Assembly: GCA_047967505.1 (NCBI GenBank)
Contig: CM106540.1
DNA length: 64,000 bases
Strand: one strand, 5' to 3'
Origin: Dipteris shenzhenensis
Lineage: Eukaryota > Polypodiophyta > Polypodiopsida > Gleicheniales
Each line of letters begins with the position of its first letter. The first letter of the stretch is position 1. Shown in pieces: positions 1-11,366 of this stretch. The notes beneath the pieces were generated by a model that ran no database searches, was not told the origin of the DNA, and saw only the letters and a list, made by a program, of their open reading frames with translations. The position numbers and the translations under genes were made by a program.

Positions 1-350
1 TAGTGCATGGTTCAAAAGAGGAGATCCCCTGCATATTTGATCCTGATACACAATGAGCTTAGAAGTCAGCCAACAAAATGCAACGGCAGAGTTAGTGTTT
101 TGCTTGAAAAGCGGACGTAACTACGTTGTGAACACGACTGCTGCAAATGGAAACTCATGCAAACAAAGCATGCAGTCGAAGAAACGTGAAATGACGATGA
201 AGCGAGGCAAAGTGGGAATGGAACTAAATCCGCTCTCGACACGCATTAGTCCATGCAGACGCTACGGGCCACATGCATTTGCACCGACAACAATTAAACT
301 ATTGTCGAGCAACAAATGAGAGGGCGGGCACTTAGCCGGCACGAAAAATC

Positions 351-356
351 CACGTG
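351..356. promoter_or_regulatory. G-box core CACGTG
   Basis: The palindromic CACGTG sits about 1.05 kb upstream of the proposed start codon of the coiled-coil gene. G-boxes bind bHLH and bZIP factors in plants, but a six-base match is expected often by chance. It is recorded only as a candidate. Confidence 0.15.
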
Positions 357-864
357 GCCCAAAACGCCAAATAAATAACACTAAATTCATTTTTACTTTG
401 ATGGGTGTGGCCTTCACTATGATTTGCACCCACGGTAGGCCAAAAACAAGATGAATTGCAACTTATAGGTCCCACCTGAAAGAAAGCAAAGAGGGAGGGT
501 TGTAGAGAAGGAGATACCCAAAGGGGAAGTGAGGGCTGAAGAAGGCGAAGAGGGAGGACTGTAGAGAAGGGGCCCAAGAAGGAAACGAGGCACTGATGTT
601 GACAGCACCGAAGATCCTTTGGAAAGAATAGTCGAATAAGCCTCTGAAAAAGAAGACCACACATACTGTCGATTTTCTCTTTTGTGAAATGGCTAAGGTG
701 CATTTCACTCGAGTCAATAAAAATATGTGCCGCCTCTTAAAGCGATTCACACACGTTTGCGCACCCTTTCGCCAAAAAATGTTGTGGAGTCTGACCTATG
801 CTCGGGAAAAAGTGTGGGCGGCCTCAACGCGGAGCCCAAGTTGGTGTCTGGGTTACTTAGGCCA

Positions 865-935
865 ATCCATGCGCCCACAGGAATTGAACTTGGGACCACT
901 GGCTGAAAGAATGAGAGCTTTACCAACTGGACATA
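865..935 (-). other. tRNA-like sequence (pseudo-tRNA or SINE head)
   Basis: On the minus strand this reads as a pol III A-box-like TCCAGTTGGTAAAGCTC, then 25-30 bases on a B-box-like AAGTTCAATTCC followed by TGTGGGCGC. The spacing resembles the D-arm and T-arm of a tRNA, but no clean acceptor stem or anticodon loop can be folded by eye. A tRNA pseudogene or the tRNA-derived head of a SINE are the likely explanations. A covariance-model scan would settle it. Confidence 0.3.
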
Positions 936-1082
936 CTTATTTTGGTGATACTTGTATGGAGCGTAGAAGAAACATCCGCCCGGTTGTGAGTAGGCAACCG
1001 GGCGTCTGCTTCAGATCAAGGTGGACGATGGTTGTGGGTGCGTGGACGGGTGTGAAACCCCCCTAAGTCCAACCGGTGGAAA

Positions 1083-1102
1083 GGGGGGGGGGGGGGGGGG
1101 GG
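1083..1102 (+). repeat. Poly-G homopolymer (20 G)
   Basis: This is an uninterrupted run of 20 G on the plus strand, preceded by a short C run at about 1058-1064. Long G runs are rare in plant DNA and are a common place for sequencing length errors, so the exact length should not be trusted. Confidence 0.9.
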
Positions 1103-1403
1103 CAAACAACAAAAGAAGAGGGGGTTCAAATCCAACAAAAATATGCTTGATAAACAACGACAGTTGAGGAAAGTCCGGGCGGTGGGAATACGCGACCGTT
1201 ACTCTCACACACACACTCTCTCTCTTCGTGTTGTTGAGACACACACACTCTCTCTCTTTCTGCCTGTGCATTAGCTGCTGCAAACACAAGCCTTCTTCCT
1301 TCCCCTCCTCATCTCCCTCGCTATTTTCATCCTTCCATCCTAACTGCCTACCTCCCCCTCCATCCATTATGTCCCTCCCCTGACTCTCTCCACTCCCTCC
1401 GCC

Positions 1404-1470
1404 ATGGCAGCGGCCGCCACCGCTCACATACCCTCCTCCACCTCCACCTCTGCCCTCTCCGCCTCTCTTT
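1404..1470 (+). CDS. Exon 1 of the coiled-coil gene (start codon)
   Basis: ATG lies in a good context (CCGCCATGGC) and begins an Ala/Ser/Thr-rich leader MAAAATAHIPSSTSTSALSA. I end it at the GT of GTACGC (1471), leaving one base of a split codon that fits the two bases at the start of exon 2. Read straight through, the frame instead hits a stop at about 1575 after a hydrophobic stretch, giving a 57-residue ORF. I prefer splicing because the phases match downstream. Confidence 0.5.
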
Positions 1471-4400
1471 GTACGCTCTCTACCTCCTTCCCCCTTTTCG
1501 TCTTGCTTTTGGTCCTTTTCTCGCTCGCAACCTGCCAGTTTTTGTCCCAACCCAAAATAGGAGTTGCATTTCTATAGTAGGGAACTTAGAAGGAAACAAT
1601 GCAGTTGATGGTAATCAGAGGCCTAACAAGATAAGAATTTGTGAGCCTGCTGATTTTATGTGGGCTCAGCTTCCTCGTTCCCCAATGCGCGCACATGCGA
1701 CGCTAACGCGAATCCGTCTGCAACGTCTTAATATGCTTAATGTCAAATACAATCTCTCAAGCAGATCAATCAAATATGCGCTGTCTCTCTTCACCAATCT
1801 TAAACTTGCCTGCTGCAGATCCGAACGGGAATAGGAATGCGGGTGATGTATCAGGCTCTCCAGAGGTAATTAGATTGTAATCGATTGTTAACGTCTCCTG
1901 TGCAAATCGTATCCGTGCTTAGAAAAATATTGGGCTCCTCATTATGACAGAGACGGCAGAAAGGTATCACCGAGGTGGAAAGTGTCCTAAATCGATCATT
2001 AAGAAATGAGAACGACCTGTTACGCTGTCAGCTCAATGACCTCATTGCACGCGAGAAAAGCCAGGTCCATTGTTTTCTCTTGACGTTACCGTGCAAATTG
2101 AAATCTTGGCGTTGCAGGAACTTGTAACCTTTCACGTTGTCAGCTCATTCCCTGATCGTCAGTTTGAATTTGCCTAAACAAATTCGTGCACCTTTTCCAG
2201 AGGATAGAACTCCAGAGACTAAGGCAACATAGGGATGCAGAAGTCGCATCTATGGTTCAATCGGGCACTTCGCAACTCAAGGCTGAGGTGGAGCAATTAA
2301 AAAACATGTTGCAGAGTACCTCAGGACAGCTTCTGCAAGCTTTGACCGAAAGGGAACAAGTAAGGAGTCAGAAAGAGCACTGTGCACGGGCACTGGAAGA
2401 TATAAAGAAAACTTCAGCAGCACAAGAAAGTCACTTGAGGCAGCGCTTACAATCACTGGAAGAGGCATTTAACAATGGTCTTGGAGTTGCAACTACCTTG
2501 GCCGACACTGTGGATGCCTTCCAACGTCACGTCCTGCCAACTTTCAAGCCGGCAGGCTTTGAGGTTAACAAAGCTTCAACCAAAGCATCTCCTGATGTGG
2601 TCGAGGGCAAAGCATTAATGGACCAGGTGCATTCCAACGCACTTCTTCAGGGTGTCCACACTTTTGAATGCATTAAGAAACAAGTATGATTTCAATATAT
2701 TGATAAGTCCAAATTTCGGTATCTTTGCAGCTGACAAGGTTGGAAAATGCTCTAACATTGCTCCGAGTGATTGTTGATGCAAAAAATGATACACTAGTTC
2801 TTATCCGTGGCAAGGTCTCTTCAAGGATTTCCCAATTAAAAGTCTACTCTGATTTAGACTTGTTGATAATTTACTTTTGCCTTGGATTCCATTCAATCCA
2901 GGTCGCCACACAACATAAAGGCTAATGACATGAAGTTATGGACCGGAAGTAACTGAACATAATTTTTTAAAATCTTTTTCATACAGCTATACGTTGATAA
3001 CATTCCTTAAAAGAATGTTTCACGCGCATACATTGTTATTTTGTTAAGTCACTGCCTTGAAAGTACCCCTTTTCTGAGATGAAAGTTGCTTCTCACTGAG
3101 AAGTCAGGCTATTTGTGTATGCATGCATGTGTGACTGGTTTTAAAGAAATTCTATGTGGCAAGTGAGAGAACTCATAAAAGTATCCCTTCCTGCAGTTGA
3201 AACAAGAGAATGACGAACTCCGAGCAGAGCTCCAAGTAGCAAGAGAAGCAAAGCAAGGTTCACAGCCACAAACCAAACAAAATTCTCCAACTTTGAGTGA
3301 TAATACATGCACTGAGAAGAACATGCTTCGGCAAGAGCTGCAATCCTTGCAAGTATGAAGTGTTGTCCTATATTCTTTTGAAAACTGGTTCTTTTTGCAG
3401 AATTATTCTTGAACACTACTGTTGGATTTGCAGAATCTTTTCAATGAAGAAGTTAAACAACTAAAAACAAAGCTGAAGATGTATGAATCCGAAGAACAGC
3501 AGGGGCAGGGTCGCCTCATTGAGGTTCAGAAAGAGCTTGCTGCACTGCAAAGCAAACTCAGCTCGGTGGAGGCGTCACGGGCCTTTCTAGAGGCTAGCTT
3601 GAAAGAGGAGACATCCGCACGTTCTCAGCTTGTCTCTCAATTGTTCACTCTGCGAAAGGTATGTGATGCATAGCCACACTTGTATGTGTGCACATGTATG
3701 CACTTCCACGCAGGAGTAAATTCACAAGAATAGATGTGTCTTTGAGCATGAATTCCTGCTTGCACATGCTTGTGCATGTTTATTGATAAGACATGGAAAT
3801 TATTCTTTTATGGTGCAATGTGACTCAAGCTGGCTGAGGCCTGAAACCATGGAATGAAAATAAATGCAATTAAACTCAATTGAGCTAAGACGTGTTTTCA
3901 TCTGATGTGCAGGAGATAGACATATCTAACCAATCTGGCCCTGGGTGCATCTCTAAATTCATGTCAAGGATGAGAGTTAATGCACAGCAGTTGCTAGACT
4001 AATTGGGGAAAGGGTGTGGAATGCACCTAGCCCCAGAGCACGTAGGTGATCTGATTCTTGAACTTCGACTCCTATCTGTAAGGGCTACAGGTGATGGCAC
4101 CTCAAAGGCCTTCATCTTGGTTCACTCCCCATTAATCCCTTCTACAATTTGTCCTCTCTGGTGCCCATGCACTTTACTGAACTAACCCTTGATTTGGGCC
4201 TGCGGCTCAGCCCAGCTCGTACGAAGCTTATAAAATCGACTGTTTGCCAATTATAATGATGGCATCCCAGAGGCCTTCCTCTTGGGTCGTGTCCCCATTT
4301 CCCCCCTTATGCAATTTGTCCTCAGCTTCACCCCTGCACTTCATTGAAGTAACCCTGGATGGGGCTCAGCCCAACTTGGGAGTTACTTTACGATATTATT

Positions 4401-4952
4401 GCTGTTGCAGGACAAGCTGGAACAGAGGAGAGGCTAAGAGGGCTCAGGGACAAGCAATGGGATGAGCGAATTAGTCTGGCTGGCTTGATTAGTGGGAGAA
4501 AAGGTCTATGCATAGGGATGGCCCAAGCAGACCAGAGTGGGGCCTGGTTGAGCAGAGCAACCTGTGGAGCAGAGAGGTATGAACAAAGGAAGGAAGGAAG
4601 TTTATTAACGTCTTCAGAGGCCATCTAATTGCTACTCCTACTCACTAAAGAAAAACAGGTAAAACTCTTCCGAGGTGCACAAAATGAAAATGGTGCGCTG
4701 TAGCTCAGATGGCATGAGGTGTGTAGTCATTAGCTGATACTAGAGTAGATGTATGACGAATGTAGAGCTTCCAAGTGAGCGGGTGATGTATGGCGTATCT
4801 ATGCCTCTAGAGCATGTTTGTATGGATTCGTGCTTTGGCTTGTGGTCCTATTAGCCATGGTGATCCTCTGTTCATGACAACTAGAAGTTCCCTTGATCCC
4901 AAGTATCTCATGTCTATGATAAGCTCATGGGTGCCCAGCTGTTGCCAGTCTC

Positions 4953-4983
<31 letters not shown>

Positions 4984-7900
4984 TGTATTAACGTCTTCGC
5001 GGGCCTATGAGATAGTGCAATCAGGACAGTAACTCATACAAGTCACTGTGGGCCTGAGAAAGAGCTCGCTAAGGCCCTTGCTGAGCGCTAGCTAATAATC
5101 TCAAAATTTAAACATGCAAAGCTAGTGCTCCTAATACGTATTTGGCACCATGGTGGCTCTTCGATGAGACGTATTTGGCACCATGGTGGCTCTTCGATGA
5201 GACGCGAAGATGTCTCGTATCTGCATCTTTGAAGGCATCTCTTGCCGTGGCGGGATACGTGGTCTCCGTGATCTCTATCTCCGGTGGGCCATATCAAGAG
5301 TGACACCTTGGCTCGAACGGTCTCCTATGAGTAGAGCAGTGATGGGACGGACCTCTATCATGCATGCTCTGATCAGCCTCTGCATCGTGCGTGGTATCTA
5401 TGTCGCTGACAACACCATTCCATGCCATCTCTTTCCCGCTAATCCACGCTGCCCTCAGGTCTGCTATCTCCTCCTCTACCCCAATGCGTCCTGGGGCTGA
5501 CTCGAAGGCATTGAAGTCAGTGACGTGTCGCTATGATCGATCTGTCGCCTGTGGTACTGCCACCTCTTGCTGTCTGATCATCTGCAATAAGGTCTCTCTA
5601 TGCCCCCGCATCTCCATCAAATAGAGCCAACGCTGTCTTGGTTAAGGAGTGGATCAGCTGAGAGAGTGGCCCGAACCCGTCTTCCTCCTAAAAAGACAGC
5701 GGTATAATCCTTGGATTTCATAGTAGGTGGGCAAGCACATAGGAAGTACCCGTTTGTCTCCACCTCTACCAATGTGCATAGCCTACAAATCCGTTCATCT
5801 AGTGTCTGTCGCTCTCCCTGCCTCGATCGTCACTTGATGCAACGAGACCCGCATCTGTTCAATGGCAATTTTCAGTGCATGTGAGACCTATCTGTCCTCC
5901 AGATGCTCATCCTCTGACACTCTTAAGGAATTAATCATGGTAGAACTGGATGTTGGTGGGGAACTTGTGGTTCCCGACCCAAGTACGTGATGTATAGAAA
6001 TGGAGTAGATCTAATTGTAAGATATAGTTGATCTCATCTCATGGGATCTAGAGGGATGGGAAATCCAAGCTGTACTGAAAGGGGAAGACATTCCATCTGA
6101 ATACCTTGACTGTCAAACCATCTGGATATGTGTGCATACCAGGCTACACTAACTCGACTCTTGGCTAGTCGTCCACATGACTCTAATGCCAATCTTAATA
6201 GCCTCCAACTAGGCAAGGCCCATACCCTATAAAGTTATGTCACTGTCTCGAAGATGTCATCAAGTTGAAGTGGTGTCATAGCGAACTTTTCATGTATGAT
6301 CATGATGTGGAACCGAGGGCTTACTATGAATCATCCTAGACCCCCATAGGCACTTGTAGTCTCTCAAATCTCTGCTAGTCAGTTGCCGATAGGTCGCTCC
6401 CCCAGAAGGGTGCCACATAGATGGCTGTCAACCTCACAAGTGTGTCAAATAGCCATCCCTTCGTTTGGGGGTCCTGAAGTGTGCATGAAAGCATTGTTGC
6501 TCTAGTCAAGCCAGATCTCCCTACCCTAGCCCCATGAAGGGGATGCCCCTAGATAGGTGTATGACTACACTATCTCAACCTGCAGTTCCTGTAAGTGAAG
6601 TTGTGTCGATGAAGTACTGCCCATGAGGTGTCGACGATCATAATCTTGGTCTTGCCAAGGTTGACTCTCAGGTCTCTCTCTCCACAAAACATATCTAGGC
6701 CCTTCTAGGTGTCTTTGTAAAGAGGAAATGAGGACTTTATCATCTTTGTACTGTAGTATCTATATCATCAAATTGACAAGCAAGGGTCCGTCCCCTCCTA
6801 GGCGATCAATGAAAGTTGTGATCTCAGCAATGTAGAGCCCAAAGACTGTCGGTGAGAGGGACATCCTTGCTTCACTCTGATCTTTCTCTCAATCCAATCT
6901 GACAAGCCTCTGGGGGCCCGTACTCTCCCTCTGACTGACTCATACAGGCTTATCATCCCCCAAATCATGTCCCATGGGATCTGTATCTCTCGGAGCCTCC
7001 TAATCATGCAGGCTAGTGGGATTGTGTCAAAGGCCTTTTGAAAGTCTACAAAGCATGTGTAGACTTTTTGGGATCTCGATCTCGCCTCCTTGATAACAGC
7101 CCGTAGGGTGAAGATATGATTACGATTGGAATCCTCCCTCCAGAAACTAGCCATCCCAAAGCTTGTGCTTGGTCTGCAACCCCTCATGGTCCTGGGCTCT
7201 CCAGTTGTGGAGCCAACACAATGCAACACACATATTCTATGCATTGAATAGGATGGATGTGGTAGGCTTGTGCAAAGACGACATATCGGGTAGTGCTTGG
7301 ATCGAGACATTGTAGAGTGAGGTCGCATACGTGTGCCAAATGCCTCGATCTATGATGGGGATGGCTGCCTTATCCTTAGAGAGAAGTCCCCATCCAATAG
7401 TGGTCCCCTCCTTGAGAAGAACCGATCACCTCATCCATCCTATGTCTAAGGAAAGCCCATCTCTTCTAATGTGTCAAGCACTATGATATCCGCTGCATCA
7501 TAAGATATCCCAAGGCCTGCTCACGTGTGAGGTGAGATCTCATCTTGTGGCACTCATCAAAACATGGGTTCTAGGGCATCTTCCCAGCTAGCAGATGTGT
7601 TGTGGATTGAGTCTTAGGGAAAGATCTAGTGGCAGCGGCCTGAACCACTGATATAAAGTGTGTCTAAGGCATGGTCTAGGTCTGAATCATCCTCAAGGAA
7701 GGTTGATAGCTCATGAGAAAAGTGGCTCATATAGACCACATCAAGGGCATGGTCAAAGTGTATCTGACCATGGGTGGGGGCTGATGGGTCTCGTCCTATG
7801 GCTGGGTCTCGTCCTATGGGGGTATGGGTGGGGGCTGATGGGTCTTGTCCTGTGGCTAGCATGGTAGTCAATATGTTGAATGCTAGATAGGAGTGGTTGG

Positions 7901-9893
7901 TGTCAAGTGGGGGATGGACGGTAAAGTCATATATATGTGACACAAAAGGCTAGGGAACCATCAGGTTTCTCATTGCACTCGTTCCCGCTCCATGTGGAAA
8001 ATAGGTGAGCCCTCCTGATAACGGCCATCTATGAAGGCCATTATACATGATACTGCTCCCATCTCCAGTAGGTATCTGCCATATTTTGTGACTTGTGGTG
8101 CATCCTCTAAGTGCCTCACCATCCCAAGCTTTGTTGGATCTATCTCTGGCACTTTGAGGGGGCCAGCTCCAGAGTCAAGTAGCCCAACCTGTCTAACCCC
8201 CATCCATGCATTGGAGTCACCTAGGAGGAGGATCTCCCCCTGCCTAGAGAACTATATGATGCCACTGTATATCATCTCATATAGGCTGTAACCCTTTGTG
8301 GTGACCTCATGTGCATATGAAGATGTGTCTGGGGGGAAGTAGCATACTTTAATGAAGATCAATCGTGTGTCATGTGCCTGAACTCATACCCACATGCATG
8401 TGGTGTGCATGCTCCTCCTTCCGCATTATTGATATAAGCAATCTCATATGTGATCTAAAAAGAACTGCTACTCCTCTAGAGACCTGTATCTAACTCTCTC
8501 TCCTCATCTCCCTCCTATGAGCTAACTCCCAAGTGTATCCTATCACGATGGGCAACCCTTTCTTTGGGCTCTCATGGGTCTCAGTGTAGAATATCACCTC
8601 TCTATTGGTGCAGGTCTTTGAAAAGCCCCTTGGGTTAGGCCAAAGGGTGCTGTTATAGTTCCACACTGCCATACTCTGTCTATTCTCTGTCCCCATCCCA
8701 TAGGCCTGACACCATCATGTGCTGTTCAGTTCCACTTCTTCCCTGTCTGCCCTTTCTGCTCTCTCAGATAATCAATGTGCCATCGTGATATGCAGCCCAT
8801 CTTGTCTTGCTGCCATTACACGTACCATCCCCTCCCTCCGATGCTCTTGTTGCAAGAGCATGAGATAAAAAACGTCGTGGTACCCTTCAGAGTTTCCCTC
8901 ATGCTCATGAGGGTGGACCTATCCACCGCTGTCTGAAATCTCAAAACCATTGGTCTGGTTGGTTCATCAGCCTTGTTCACTCTCCAAGCTGTCTCACAAC
9001 TCAAGTTGACCCCCATCTTGGTGAATAGTGTTGCAACGTCTGCCATAGGAGTGTGACCTACTGTTGGTCATCTAACTAGGACATTCATGGCCTTGAAGTT
9101 CCTCCTCGTATCCTCTTCTAAGGCATCAGATATGAACCCTTTCTTGGGGGCTGCTGTACCTTTTGTAACCACATCTTTCCATTCCAGCATTGCTGCTTCC
9201 CCTTCGGTGATTTTTTGCATAAATTCAGCATGCTTACCTGCAAAGATGCCAAATCTTTTCTGCGTTTTTCATTCTCAGATTTAAGTTTTTCCATTTCCTT
9301 GCATGCCCCTTCAAGTGCTCCTTGTGCATCTCTTAGTTGTTTAAGCTCGGTCCACATGGCTTGCATCTGGTCTTTAAGGCTGACAATTCCTGATTCCCAT
9401 GCTGCCTTCTCTTTCTCCCATTCATCCCTCTTGCTTTTCTTCTTCCGCCATTCATCTTGCACCCGTCCACCTTGTTTCTTTGTCTCAGCCAATACTTTGT
9501 ATTTCCTCATTAAGTAGCACTACATTAGTGGCTTCCAAGCTGTCAACCTTCTCAACCAGCACTAGACAAATCTCATGGAGATGGGTATGACATCAAAAAT
9601 ACCTTTGGGTGGTCCCCCTGCTGTGTAGGTGTTCATAGCAGCTTCCGAAGATTGCTTTACCCATTTTTCTTCCACACACCCTCGAGTAGGCATTGTATTC
9701 TCTGTTTTCTTGCAGCCAGTGGTGATCTACAGGGTCCTTGCAGGTCAGTCTTGCCTGGGGCCCTCCTGTGGACATTTAGGGGAGAAACAAAGAAAGAACG
9801 AAATAAATTCTATCAACATCCAAGGAAGACCAATAGGTCTATGGGACAGAAAAACCTATCTAGTACATCTGCTTAGGAAGGGCACATGGCAGC

Positions 9894-9934
<41 letters not shown>

Positions 9935-11326
9935 TTTGCGTTAAATAATATATGGGAAATATGTTACGGTGTTCTTATCGCAATTTAGGCTTGCATGTGT
10001 GTGTACAATTATAGACATATCATCACCTATGTGCTTTTCTCACTCATGAAGGAAAAGAACTGGGTACGACACTTTACTGAGGTGTGGTGCAATGTGATCA
10101 AGAATGGCTGGTGCGAGAAGATATAGTGAACTTGAAAGTGGAATAGTGTGCAATGTAATTCATGCGGGTTGAGAGGTGTGATCATCAGCTGATCCAATGC
10201 AGATGAATGTAGTTGAGCTGATCCTCCCATAGGAGCATCTCTCTATCTATGCACAAACCATAAACTGTATAGCTGTTGGACTAAGTGGGGGTGGGGGTGG
10301 TGTGGTCTGCTGGAATGTTTGGGGTTATTGTAGTTCCGCTAAGTGCAACCATCAATCCCATGAGGCCTGTGCGTTATTGTAGTCCCGCTAAGTGCAACTA
10401 TCAATCCCATGAGGTCTATGTGTCATGAAAAAGGTGTTCTTCAGCCATTTGTTAACTCTCTCAGATTGTCCATAGTTTGGGGGTGATAAGCAGTAGTTGA
10501 AGTGAGTGTAGTCCCCATAGCCTCAAATAGACTCCTCCAAAACTGTCCCAAAATCTTGGAATCTCTATTACTCACTATCTGTTGTGGCATGCCATGTACC
10601 TTGAAGATATGTTTCAAACACTGAGCTGCAATCATTTGAGCAGAATATTGGGTTTTTTGGTAGGGGTGAAATGGGCTGCTTTGGTCATCCTATCAACAAC
10701 CACATACATATTGTTCCACCCTTTTTGAGTTGATGGCAAACCAGTGACAAAATCCATTGCAATGCAAATCCACTTGCCCTCCAGTATGGGTAATAGATGA
10801 AGTAAATCAGTAGGTTTGAGAGTAGAGTCCTTGTTTGTTGGCAAGACTATTACATTGTCTTTTGCAATGTTTCCACATACTCTACGTCCCTTGACATAAA
10901 GGGGCATTTGTTGGCTTTTGCAAACAGTTAGAACCTCCAGAACTTCTTGGAGTCATGATGAAGCTCCTCCCTTGTCTTGCTAAATGTCAATATATCATCA
11001 AAGAACACCAACATTGATTGTAAAGAAAAGGGTGAAGTATCTTGTTCATTAAAGGTAGCTGGAGCATTTGACAAGCCAAGAGCCATGACTTTTCTATAGG
11101 CTGTTTTGAATTTATCCCCCTCCTCCATCCTGATTTGGTGAAGTATTTAGTCCCATTGATTTCATCCAAACGGTCATTCAACCTTGTTATTTGCCTCCCT
11201 TAGGACAAACTTGATTAACATGAGTCTTGAGTCCATAGTGAACTCTCCAAGAGTTCTGAACTGATCACAACCAAGCACAATATTATTATGAGCCATATAA
11301 AGAACAATGAAATTTGCATCATAGAT

Positions 11327-11366
<40 letters not shown>

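Larger units (their letters stand above)
1..1403. other. Region upstream of the coiled-coil gene
   Basis: I see no convincing protein gene here. The stretch holds a purine-rich block at about 480-590 with a repeated GAGGGAGGnnTGTAGAGAAGG-like unit, a G-box core CACGTG at 351-356, a tRNA-like sequence at about 865-935, a 20-base poly-G run, and CT/CA microsatellite DNA at about 1199-1260 just before the proposed start codon at 1404. The pyrimidine-rich stretch from 1200 to 1403 is what a plant 5' UTR or core promoter often looks like. Promoter function is inferred, not shown. Confidence 0.4.
4955..9880 (-). mobile_element. L1-like LINE, near full length, decayed (LINE A)
   Basis: This is a minus-strand non-LTR retrotransposon. 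From its 5' side (high coordinates) it has an ORF1 region with coiled coil and an RRM/CTD-like domain (about 8816-9775), an endonuclease region with GDSNAWMG (about 7950-8720), a reverse transcriptase with FVDFQKAFD (about 7050) and a YKDD catalytic motif (about 6740), and a C-terminal region with a Cys-rich patch (about 5745-6216). It ends in TCTCATAGGCCC...GAAGACGTTAATACAAC plus (CT)n at 4955-4982. Many frameshifts and stops make it inactive. A (GA)n run at 9898-9927 borders its 5' side. Its C-terminal region resembles the one in the plus-strand LINE at 49511-50977. Confidence 0.75.

Noticed and set aside
1011-1550. 179-codon minus-strand ORF, Gly/Glu/Arg-rich
   Set aside because: It reads the reverse of CT-rich leader DNA and of the poly-G run. 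Composition is pure low complexity and it overlaps exon 1 of the coiled-coil gene.
1404-1577. 57-codon ORF from the same ATG read without splicing (hydrophobic end)
   Set aside because: It could look like a short secreted or membrane peptide, but splicing at 1471 fits the exon 2 phase and continues into a long conserved-looking coiled-coil frame.
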